From: Lichtheimia corymbifera B2541
Lineage: Eukaryota > Mucoromycota > Mucoromycetes > Mucorales > Lichtheimiaceae
Reading direction: 5' to 3'
Assembly (NCBI GenBank): GCA_000697475.1
Contig: JNEU01001132.1
Coordinates: forward strand, 1 to 64,000
Length of the DNA: 64,000 nt
Shown here: piece by piece, positions 36,568-47,180 of the stretch
Numbering within the stretch: position 1 is the stretch's first letter
Layout of the letters: each line of letters begins with the position of its first letter
Position numbers and translations under genes: made by a program
Notes under the pieces: model-generated
Database searches by the model: none
Seen by the model: only the letters and a program-made list of their open reading frames with translations
Told to the model about the DNA's origin: nothing

Positions 36568-38873
36568 ATGCATCACCAACCAACATATCATGAAGACACA
36601 CAAGAGCAATCCAAAAAGCGACGTCGACTGAATGAGTCACCACCTCCACCAACAACGATTGACATCCAATGTCTGTTTTGCGACATAGCGATCGAGCGCA
36701 GCAACAGGGAGGAATTCTTGGAGCACATGGAGCATTGCCTGATTCAATTGACAGAGGCAAACCAGATCCGCCGCAACAAGCATCGATCAGGAGCATTCAG
36801 TAAAATGACGACGTGTCCTGCATGTAACGAAGATAGCCCGTTTGATTTCAAGAGTATGAGGGATAAGGCACGGCACCTTAAGCAATGTCTCGTTTCCAAT
36901 GGCACCACACTTTCTAACGTGATGGAAGCACGTGACATCGGCAATGCACCTATTGATCTATCATCTCCATCACCACGACCTATTCACCAAGGCAACAACA
37001 ATATCGATCTCACAATCATCGATGACGACGATGACACCTTTTCATCACAACCACCATTCGAAGACTTTCAAGTGGCAAACAACAAGAGAAGAGATAGCTT
37101 ATTATCAGACGAATCACCACCATCATATACCCATGCTGATGGTGTTATTGACAACATTGATCTTACGGTGCTGGATGATTCTCCTCCTCCTCTCCACGTG
37201 GATGCCTGGTCACAGAAACAAGGGTCGGTTAACGGCGATATGATCGAAGCAGCAGAAGCAAATGACAACAACAACAACCCCGTATTATCTCCCTCTCCAG
37301 ATTCTCAGCGATTGGATGATGATGATGATATTTATGAGAGCAGTGATCAGCAGCAATATTCGCCTATGGAAGATGAATGTTTGGCTCTACTATTATTGGA
37401 TCGGCTATGTCTTGAACAACAATTTACACCATCACCTTTCTTCACACAGCTCAAATCATGTGCAACTGGTATATCCAACAGCGTGGAAGCACGTAGACGA
37501 AGTCTAGATACATTTGAAAAAGTATTCTTCAATCAGCAACTCAATCTTCTTGAGTTATCCACCAAGGATCACTCGACCTTGATGCACGATACCCACCACT
37601 GCTTAAGCCAAACACAGGCACAGTTTCTTTGCAATGTCATCAAGGAAATGCAAGCAAGTACAATCATCATCAAGGTGCACATTTATCCAATGTTGTCTAA
37701 TCAACTACTATCTTCTCTTTCACTAGACACCTGAATGCACTGCTGGGATCACTTGGGTGTATGACGATTATTGTCTTGATGGAAATACTCTTATGGCAAT
37801 TGAACGATTGACTGAATTGGATTGCAGATTGGCGCGAGTTTTATGTTTGTTGGATATTGCAAGCCATCATCCCATGTTTGCTCACAAGAGTAATATGCAT
37901 CAACGTGTAAGTGAGAGTTTTACTCTTCTGAATTACATTTAGCTTACCATGATTTCTAAAGGGTATCCAAAGCCGTGAGACACAACGCTCTTCTGTGGAT
38001 GGTGACGATGATGATGGCCATTCAGTCGTTGCTGTCGATCTCACTGGGAACTCGGACCATTCACTCGATGAAATTATACTATCGTCTTCATCCGACATTG
38101 TGGAACTGGATTTTGATGATGATGATGAAGCAAGCATTCAAAGCCATTCGGACGTTGCGAAATCACAGCAAGTGGGAGACCAATCGGATGCCAATGTGGT
38201 TGAAAACCATAGCAGCGACACTTCAATATCCAAGCAACAAGCAAATGATCAGAATGAGGATTCATGCTGCATTGGATTTAATACTCCGCCGAATGCTCAT
38301 GCCAAAGACAAGCATCTCCATGATAATGAAGGGGATGAGGATACGGATTTTCAATGTGACAATCTCACAAACAGAGAATTGAATGTAAGTATCATATTGG
38401 GATCCTACATCAAGATCTGATGCTTTTGAAAAAAGTTCTTTGCAGATGCATATGGCCTTGAAAGTGGGATGCGGAAGCAAACGATCGCATTGTTGAATCG
38501 AATATGGAAAGAACGTGCGCATCAAGAGAACAGCCACAATGACGGTGACGAGCCAAGATCTGTGGATGGATAATCCAAGACAGTGGAGTTGATACGGCAT
38601 TTAAAATCTCGACAAGATATCTGGAACAAGATACTGCGGTATGAGGTAAGTTCAGGTTAGATACAACTTTGATCCAATCATAATCTGACGTCTGCTGTGT
38701 CAATAACAGTGCGTGGACCTGGAGAATTACGATGGCAGCGGTGAAGACTTTACTTGCGATCAAATACGAAAGGAGCTAGATTACCATGTACGTAATTATT
38801 AACATTATGTTTATTGTATTATAGTCACTAATAATGGCCAATGCTATAGGGATTCTTGAAAAAGTCTAAATAA
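36568..38873 (+). CDS. SLX4: SLX4-like structure-specific endonuclease scaffold
   Basis: Exons 36568-37674, 37727-37906, 37962-38384, 38436-38544, 38584-38645, 38710-38787 and 38850-38873 give about 660 residues. The N-terminus has two Cys/His clusters (CLFCDIAIERSNREEFLEHM and CPACNEDSPFDFKSM), resembling small zinc fingers. Three acidic SUMO-interaction-like motifs follow (IDLSSPSP, IDLTIIDDDDD and IDLTVLDD). The C-terminus resembles the conserved SLX4 domain that holds SLX1: FFADAYGLESGMRKQTIALL, RIWKER, then VELIRHLKSRQDIWNKILRYE and a last helical part. SLX4 organises nucleases that cut branched DNA. The frame contains TAA at 38571-38573. I remove it with a 39-nt GT-AG intron (38545-38583); otherwise the protein ends there and loses the last domain half. 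Confidence 0.6.
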
Positions 38874-39007
38874 ACGATAGCTGAAACATCACGCAGCACT
38901 GGCATTGTCGGGCTATGTAAGCTTGGCTGGCTGGCTTTTGATAATCTCACACTCAGTTTCGTTCCCTTAAAGTTGCTGCGCTATTCTCTTTCTTTCTTGA
39001 ACAAACC

Positions 39008-42000
39008 ATGGACGTAAGTTATAGTTGGATCCATCGCCTTGAGAATCTTGTGAGCTGAATTGTGTTTATTAGATTGAGCCACACGAGGAGACAGCTAAAA
39101 AGGACGTGTCAGCACCCGATCTTGGAGACAATGGGAATAAATCACCTACACGTCGCAACAGGTCGAGTCGTCGAAAGTCGTCCTCCACCACTATGGATGA
39201 TTCAACGCACAAAGATACACCATCAAAAGCACAAGGATCTCGTAACAGCACAACACGACACAAATCCAAAAAGTCTGCAACAGCGACCAAGTCAAAGCAA
39301 AAGGATGACACCGAGAATGCTGCATTAAACGCCAGTACAACGGGTGATGTGGACGACACTGAAGACAAAAAGAAACGCAGCAACCAAAAGAAGGAAAAGG
39401 TCGACAAACAACCACAACCAAAACCATCATCTTCATCATCAGCAGCAGCAGTGGTAGTAGACGCGTCCAATAATCAACCATCAGAGCCTGTCAGCCAAAA
39501 GGACACGACAAAGAAGAAGCATCGGAAACGCCGCTCAAGCAAGAAAGATAAAGATGATCACCAGGCAACTACGAATGAACCAGAAAGCACATTATCAAAT
39601 GATTCGTCACATGCGCAACCACAGCAACCATCCTCCACAGCAACAGCAGAGCCTGCAAAGACACGACAGCGAAAAAAGAAAAAGAAAAGCAAAGAAGCAG
39701 GATCAGCAGACGCGTCAAAACAACAAGAGGATTCGACCTTGTCACCATCCAACGATTCATCATCACATGTAAAGCAGCAACCAGCATCCTCCGCGACAAA
39801 ATCAACAAAGACTCAAAAGAAGAAAACCAACAAGGAAACAGCAGCAGCAGCAGCAGCAGCACCTGACGCGTCCAAGCAGCCTGAGGATTCGACTCCGTTA
39901 TCAAAGCCCAAAGAAAAGGAATCAGCGGGTGACAGCAGTAATCGCAAAAAGACTCGAGACAAGCGCACCAAAAAGCCGGATACCCGATCATCACAACAAA
40001 AGTTCAGTCCTTCATTTGTCGGTGGTAGCCGTCGTCGTCTTGCAAATGGAGTGGAAGTCACCGTATATCCCCGTGGCAATGGTGCATGGAGACAACCAAA
40101 GCCAGTCTTGGATACGCCTGTTTTCATATCCAGTAGCGTGGAGGAATTGGATATCCATTTTGCCAATGATGTTCCTCCTACCAAAGCCCCTCCAAAGATG
40201 CGTTCAGATACTCAGCATGATCGTGTATTAAGCGAGGTGACCATTCGATTGCCCAAAAAGAGCGATAAATCGTCATCAGCCAGTAAGTTGGATCTCATTT
40301 TTCATGATGACAACATGAACTAATATTGATCTACATAATAGATGCCACTTCCCCTCCCGCTTATTGTCATCCAGATGATCGTAATCCACGCAAGAAACGA
40401 CTTATGTTTAACGCCTATCCCAGTCCTGAATCGATGCAAGAAGAAATCCAAAAAGGCACCTTGATCCGTGGTATTATACGTATCAGCAAAGCACATACAT
40501 CAGAGGCCTATGTTGTTCCAGACACGCTTGATCATGATATTTTCATTCTTGGACGTCGACAACGCAACAGAGCTTTGGAAGGAGATGTTGTGGCAGTGCG
40601 TTTATTGGATGTGGATAAGATATGGGAACGCAAAAAGGAAGAGGTCAGAAAGAAAAAGGAAGAAACAGCCAAAGAGAAAGCAGCAGCAGCAGCAGCGAAT
40701 GGCAAGGGCGCCAAGGAAGATGCATTATCCGAGAATGATGATGATGACGACGAAGAAGAAGAACAGACCCATGATGAAGAAGAAGAGGAGGAGGAGGAGT
40801 ATGATGAGGATAAGAATAAGCCAAAGTACTGTGGTGAAGTGGTTGGCATATTGGATCGTGCTCCTCATGACGCCATTGCTGGGTAAGTCCACCCTATTTA
40901 AGTTGGGATATATCTAACTTGTGATATTATTAGTATCCTCAAAGTGGAACGTCCCAACGCCAATGCACCCAAGGTGAATGAGGATGACAAGACAAAGGAA
41001 CCACCTCGACTCGTTTGGTTCAAGCCAACTGATAAGCGTGTACCTCTCATTGCGATCCCTTTTTCATCCGCGCCTGAAGATCTATTGGAAAAAGAGGAGC
41101 AGTATACTAGCATGATTATGACGGTAAGATGGGTATATATACATTTGTTTTTGATATGGGTCAACTCATAGTTTGTCCTTAGGCCAGGATTGTAAAATGG
41201 CCCATTGATGCCGTTCATCCATTTGGAAATATCGTTAGCACCTTGGGAATGGTTGGCAGTATCGACACAGAAGCCAAAGCTATTCTCGCTGATTGTGGCG
41301 TCAAGGATCGTCAGTTTACCAATGCGGTTGTAAGAAGCTTGCCAAAAACACCTTGGAAGATACCCAATAAGGAATACAAGATTAGGCGAGATTTAAGATC
41401 TGAACGTATCTTTACGATTGATCCTGCAACGGCCAAAGGTATTGATCAATTGAGTAAAGGACAAGGATTGGCTTATTAATGTAATCGTACTTTAGATTTG
41501 GATGATGCTGTACATGTCAAGGAGTTGGATGATGGCAATTTTGAGGTTGGCGTCCATATTGCCGACGTATCATTTTTTGTCAGGGAGCGTACTGCACTCG
41601 ATGGAGAAGCCCGTGAACGCGGAACAAGTACCTATCTCGTGGATAGAGTCATTCCTATGCTTCCATCCTTGCTTTGTGAAGAACTTTGCAGCTTGAATCC
41701 GGGAATTGAAAGGTAACGTATCATGCATGCAGGGGATGGTGGCAACCAAGAGGCTTATGGATTATGTGTTGCCAATAGGTTGGCTTTCTCAGTTATATGG
41801 AAAATGGATTCGACTGGTGTTATTCTTGATACTTGGTTTGGAAGAACTATCATCAAGTAAGTGAATTGGGATGCCATGTTCATACGTCAACAAGCCTAAT
41901 CTTTATCATCAGGTCATGTGCCAAATTAGCCTATGATGATGCTCAGTGTGTGATCGAGGGCAAGTCACTTCCCGAAACAGCCAATGTGCATGAGCACCCA

Positions 42001-43288
42001 CGTAAAGGCGTAGAGCAATCTATTCTCAACCTATACTCGTTGTCACAGCATATGCGTAAACGACGATTTGAAAGCGGTGCTTTATCCATGAACTCGGTGC
42101 GCCTTTCATTCAAGCTTAATGAACAAGGGGAGCCAGAGGACGTGTGGGTATACGAGCTTAAGGAATCGAATCGACTTATCGAAGAATTCATGCTTCGTGC
42201 CAACATGAGTGTCGCCGAAAAGATTTGCAGTCAGTTCCCCAACGAAGCACTTTTGCGACGCCATGCACCACCTATTGAACGAAGATTGGTACGTGGTCTC
42301 TACTAATACAGTGAATGGATCAATATTCTAAACCTATGTGTATGTGTTTTATAGGATGAGTTTCTCAAGCATTCAGAGAATCTGGGATACAAGCTCGATG
42401 GTAGCAGTGCTGGCAACTTGCAAGCATCATTTAATGCCATTGAATCTCAAGAGGTCAAGGATGTTTTGATCACGTTGGCCATCAAACCTATGCAGCGAGC
42501 CAAATACTTTTGTACTGGTGCCATGGATATTTCAAAATACAACCATTACGCCCTCAATGTGCCTTTGTACACCCATTTTACGTCGCCTATCCGTCGTTAT
42601 GCTGATGTCATTGTGCATCGTCAATTGAATGCAGCATTGAAGAATGCAGGTGAGTCAATGCAATATCTAATAACTTTGGGAAGGAATATCTAATTTTTTC
42701 TTTTCAGATTCTTCTGGATATGATGACCAAGAGGCTCAACAGATAGCTCTAGAATGCAACCGGAATCGTGATGCAGCCAAGAACGCCCAAGACATGAGCT
42801 CACAATTGTACCTGGCCCATTATCTGCACAGATTGCAAAAATCCAAGGGCGCTATTATCAGATCAGCTGTGGTTGTTCAAGTATATAGCGAAGCTGTCGA
42901 TATTATTGTACCAGAATACGGGATTGAGAAACGCATTCATGTGGATTCATTGCCTGTTCATCAACACAAGTTCAACACCAATGACATGTCTTTGTTGCTC
43001 TACTGGAAGAAAGGTGTGCCTGTGCCCACACATGAAACGGAGAACAACGTGCAAATCGTCAGTGAAGATGAGAATGATAGCGACAATGATTCATGCCACG
43101 GTATTCCTATTGCTAAGGCGTCTGAAGTGGCCCACACCCCCGGACAATGCTTGGATGAGGAGCAAGGAACACAGCTGTTCAAGGTGTTTACTAAATTCGA
43201 TGTGCTTATTCAAGCCAATGTGGTCAAGTCTCCCCCCATCATTAACGTTTATCTCGTCAATCCCTTCGCCACCATGCCATCCACATAG
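39008..43288 (+). CDS. DIS3L2: DIS3L2/Ssd1-family RNB protein
   Basis: Ten exons join in phase: 39008-39013 (6 nt), 39073-40282, 40342-40882, 40934-41123, 41183-41438, 41496-41712, 41779-41856, 41913-42288, 42355-42649 and 42708-43288, for 1249 residues. About 400 Lys/Ser/Thr/Gln-rich residues come first, followed by cold-shock domains ([34 protein letters not shown]) interrupted by an acidic and poly-Glu insert. The RNB domain then carries DPATAKDLDDAV, with four Asp at about 729, 735, 737 and 738, and the signature [16 protein letters not shown]. An S1-like end closes the protein. All four metal-binding Asp of RNase II enzymes are present, unlike the inactive Ssd1 of budding yeast. The role is 3'-5' RNA decay or mRNA binding. 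Its stop codon is 15 bp from that of CENP-O. Confidence 0.92.
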
Positions 43289-43303
43289 AATTCGTTTTTC
43301 TTT

Positions 43304-44380
43304 TCACGCATTAAAAATTGTTTTATATGCATCCAGTAGTTTGAGTGTCTGAAATTTTGTTTCTATATCCTTTGTGTCATAGGGCGTTTGAATGGAGGAA
43401 GGTATGCTAGTCTTCACTTTTGTAGGATATTCGGATGTCAAATCTTCATATATCAATTCGATTCGAATCTTCGTCTTGTTGCTGTCCCTCTCATCCTCAT
43501 CCTCATCCTCGCCCTCCTCTGCAACGATTTTCTCAGCAAGGATGATATGATCTTTCGCCTTTCTCTCCGCGGAAATGCCAACAAAGGAGGGTCGCTCTTT
43601 GCAATAAACGCCAAGCTCTTCCACCTGCTCTCGTCTCGATACATAGGCAAGCAAAAACACATGCAGTATCCGTAACAAAGCCTTAAAAAAGAATAAATGA
43701 ATATTCAAAGCCTCCCTAGTATCATAAATACTATACCTCCATATCATGTGGTAGGAGTGTATCCACCATCTCTTGAAGTGGTATGAAATAAGGAATTGTA
43801 TGCTGGGCGACTGAGATAGAATTATATTCCATGGATGCAGGATTGCTCAAAAGAAGATAATAAGGTTCGTAGTACTTGGCTGCATAATAATATCATTGTG
43901 AGCTATAAGCTAGCAGATAACTGAACGAAGTACCTTTGTAATATGTTTCAAGACGGATACCCGTATTCCCTTGATATTGGAAGGTGGTGCGGCCTGTCAA
44001 ACGATAATAGCTCACTACTTCTTGTACACATCGTGCTGACGACACTGCCATCCATTGCTCAAGAATCTGTAAACCACGTGCATCAATATCAATTCGATTG
44101 GCTTGCTCGTTATCTTTTACTGACCTGTTGTTGCATCTGTGTCATTTGAGAAGCCTTGTAACGGGTCGTATCTATTCAATAACAAAGGGCATTGGTTATC
44201 CAAACACGGTATCCAAGAAACCAACACATTACCTCGAATTTCCTCTGAAAAGCGTGTTGCTGCAATATATCCTATCCGCTCTTCCATGATTTCACGCTCC
44301 AATCGTTGCTTTTCTTCTCGTGCCTTGTTCACTATCGGATTGTTAATGAGCATGCTATTGGATAACAAGGACCACAGCAT
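43304..44380 (-). CDS. MCM21: Inner kinetochore protein CENP-O/Mcm21
   Basis: Five minus-strand exons, 44233-44380, 44125-44171, 43934-44066, 43737-43879 and 43304-43681, join in phase to 282 residues. An N-terminal coiled coil (KAREEKQRLEREIMEER) leads to two RWD-like stretches: YYRLTGRTTFQYQGN, then GIRLETYYKAKYYEPYYLLL, and SVAQHTIPYFIPLQEMV, the sequence order typical of CENP-O. An acidic Glu/Asp run near the C-terminus precedes KIRIELIYEDL. The protein is part of the COMA/CENP-OPQUR group that links centromeric chromatin to microtubule-binding factors. It converges on the RNB gene with 15 bp between stop codons, so the 3' UTRs must overlap or each must lie in the other coding region. Confidence 0.78.
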
Positions 44381-45820
44381 TACATCGATGGCGTAGATCG
44401 CTAATGTCGGCTTTCAGTCTGTCTTGAGGCGTAGGGAGACTACACGCAACATGCCTTGAGTACTCTTTTTATGGAAGGTGCATTGGACCAGGAAGCTTAC
44501 AATGTGTCGTCGTCTTCAAGCATGGTGTATGTATGTCACAAAAGCAGAGTTGTAAAAGAGAGCCTGGAGAGGGACCCAAAAAGTCAATTTCGATACCAGC
44601 ACGTGACATCAACTATGCCCATTACCCACTACCCACTACTATTACTACTATAATAAACCATTCGGTTTCATTCAAATGTCTAAAGTTTTAATGAATGGAT
44701 CAATGCATCACTAAAAGTGATAAAAGAGACTGTACCTTGATAGAGAATTGTAAGGGCGTGGTTACAAAGGTTACCACACATCATACAAGCAGCAAGGAAA
44801 ACAGCCCGCATTTATTTGAGCATGGATAGTCCTGGTCTCTGAAGATCCAAGTATGAAAGAAAAGAGACTACATATCATTGAATTGACAGCTACACTAATA
44901 TCACCAACCGAGTGCATAGCCGTTGCAGGCCAATGATAATATATTAAATGAAGCCATTTCTAGTAGACCTTGTGATACACAGCGGCTATGTATCCAATGA
45001 CTGACGGCTCATGTTTTACCATGTCAACGAAACAAATTTCATTCCAAAAACTCGGGTCGACGACATGATAGTTATTGGAAACAAATAGAATAAATAATGG
45101 ATTGGAAAGTACATTGTGACCAAACCATTCAGGGACACGGCATATCTAATCATCACATTGTTGTGAGACATCCCAGCTACCATGGGTCGTAGGATAATCG
45201 TCGGTAAATAAAAAAAAAAGGATGATTAACATGTATTGTGTATTTGCCAAGGCGGTCATCATGCTAACCAGGATGGAGCCAAGTGGTAAGAAAAGAAAAA
45301 AATGCTGGGTCTCATTGACGACGCTCGAGCCAAACGGCTGGGTTTATTTTTTGGGCATTGGTCAACAACATTCCATGAGCTGGCTTTTGGTGACACAACA
45401 TCCCACCCATTTGTATAACCGACATTGTTCTTGTGTAAGATGATAAATGCTACTACTACGACAACCATCCATAGCTGTAGTCTCTATGAACATGTATGAT
45501 ATTGAAGCATAAAATGTGTATCAGCAGATGTAAAAGGTAGGGTACCACAAGGAACATACGCGTCTCAATGGCTGGTTGCTATCCTTACCAATGCATCGCC
45601 ATCATGGGGACAAGAGCCCAGACCTGTTGCTATTGTTATGCCGCATCACCAATGGAATCAAGGTCCATGGAAACAGTCGCACCCATTGAAGAATTGCCAT
45701 TTTTGAGTATTTAGAGTTTGCTTTGGGTTCCATCTCGGTCTCGATCGCTTTCTTTTCTCTCTTTCGTTTCCCTTTTTTTTATTTCCTTTCCAAGTGTGGT
45801 ACTGGCTCCTCATTGCGTTC
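44381..45820. promoter_or_regulatory. Divergent intergenic region between CENP-O and the acetyltransferase
   Basis: About 1.4 kb lie between two genes transcribed away from each other. I see only short frames without domains. CT-rich sequence near 45740-45800 is the likely leader of the plus-strand gene. No RNA gene or repeat is visible. Confidence 0.45.
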
Positions 45821-46601
45821 ATGTCGCAACAACAGCAACAACAGCAACCGCTTCCTCCTCCATCACCTTCCTCTTCTTTTTCATCAAATACGCGTGAACG
45901 ACACATTTCATTAAAAGAGGACAAGGTGTTGGTGGTACCAACACCTACTACTACTACTACTACTACGGCTGCAGCAGGTCAATTCCTTTTCTCTTTTTAT
46001 AGCCGTAAATGAAGCGTAGATGATTGATGGTGGATGCAGGAATATAGGTCTCCTTCCCCCGCCATTGGCCTTGGATAACAAACCAACAAGCATAGTAGTG
46101 GAGGGCAGTGACATTTATCATGATACGTACAGCTGCATGTTTCGGATATCGCTCGATTCAAAACGCACAACAGGTAAAAAAAAAGTGTCCCTTACTTACA
46201 TGCAGCACACGCCACATACATGCACATATACACTGACACAACAACAACAACAACAATCTTGCTTTTAGCTGCCTTGTGCTATTTACCAACACGCTTTCAG
46301 AACATTGTTGAATTTTATCATACTGTAAGCAGTAATAGCCTCTCTCAATGATAATAATCTTACATGAGGATCATAGGAGATACCACATGCATACCGTGAT
46401 AGAGGCATCGGTGAAGCCATCCTAAACAAAGCATTTATATGGGCAACACAATCACATATGATGGTGATACCGACATGTCCATTCACACGTCGCTACCTTG
46501 AGCGACACACCGAATGGTTGCCATGCATTGTACAAAGCGAGCAAGAAGGAGTAACACGTTACGTGCAAAGACAACAACAACAACAGCAGCAACAGAGCTA
46601 G
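45821..46601 (+). CDS. Small GNAT-like N-acetyltransferase (NATD1/YidJ type)
   Basis: Four exons, 45821-45977, 46048-46173, 46269-46324 and 46377-46601, give 187 residues. The core is a short GNAT domain: AALCYLPTRFQNIVEFYHT, then EIPHAYRDRGIGEAIL, where RDRGIG is the acetyl-CoA loop, and VIPTCPFTRRYLERHTEW, a C-terminal block typical of the small NATD1/YidJ family. The N-terminus is Gln, Pro, Ser and Thr repeats and the C-terminus is poly-Gln; both look disordered. The first intron is uncertain: a donor at 46005 (gtaaat) would give an exon to 46004 and add nine residues. The substrate is unknown. Confidence 0.72.
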
Positions 46602-47180
46602 GAGAAACCATGATGAATCATAATATTAACGCCACCACCATCATGCATCACATATGAAAAAAAGACACCAAAAGATATAATCGCATAATAGTTTTCCTTA
46701 TCTCTAAAACACACGCATTTGTACATGAACCCACATAAAGAGTGAAATAGTCAATGCACAGCCTTATCGTTCATCAACATTGTCTGTTGTTACCCAACAT
46801 GGCATTGCAAAAAAAGGAAAAATGGAAGGATAAAGAACATACAGAGAATAGATTACTGCTTATCATAAAGGATCCAATGAAACAATGGCAATATTATTAG
46901 GGATATGCAGCTCTCCTTGATATGTGTACCACCAAGAAGGTTCATATTTATTATTGTAAAATAGGTATAGGCGTGTAGTTAATAAGGGATGGGGAGAGTG
47001 CGTGTGCGTGTATATATGCGCGCGCCAAAGCCAGCTCGCGTTTATTGTTTGCCTCCTATCTACCACTGTTCTATCTCTCTTTCGCTCGCTCTCTATTGTT
47101 ACCCTCCCTCAGTTTCGGTCACCCACACCTCTTCACTCGACAAACGACAAGCACGATCCTATTGTTGTTCTGCACACGCA
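46602..47180. promoter_or_regulatory. Upstream region of the SNF2 gene
   Basis: About 580 bp between two plus-strand genes. CT-rich sequence at 47070-47130 precedes the start codon at 47181. I see no gene or RNA. Confidence 0.45.

Noticed and set aside
39069..39470. Minus-strand frame of 133 codons rich in Ser, Phe and Val
   Set aside because: It is antisense to the low-complexity N-terminus of the RNB gene.
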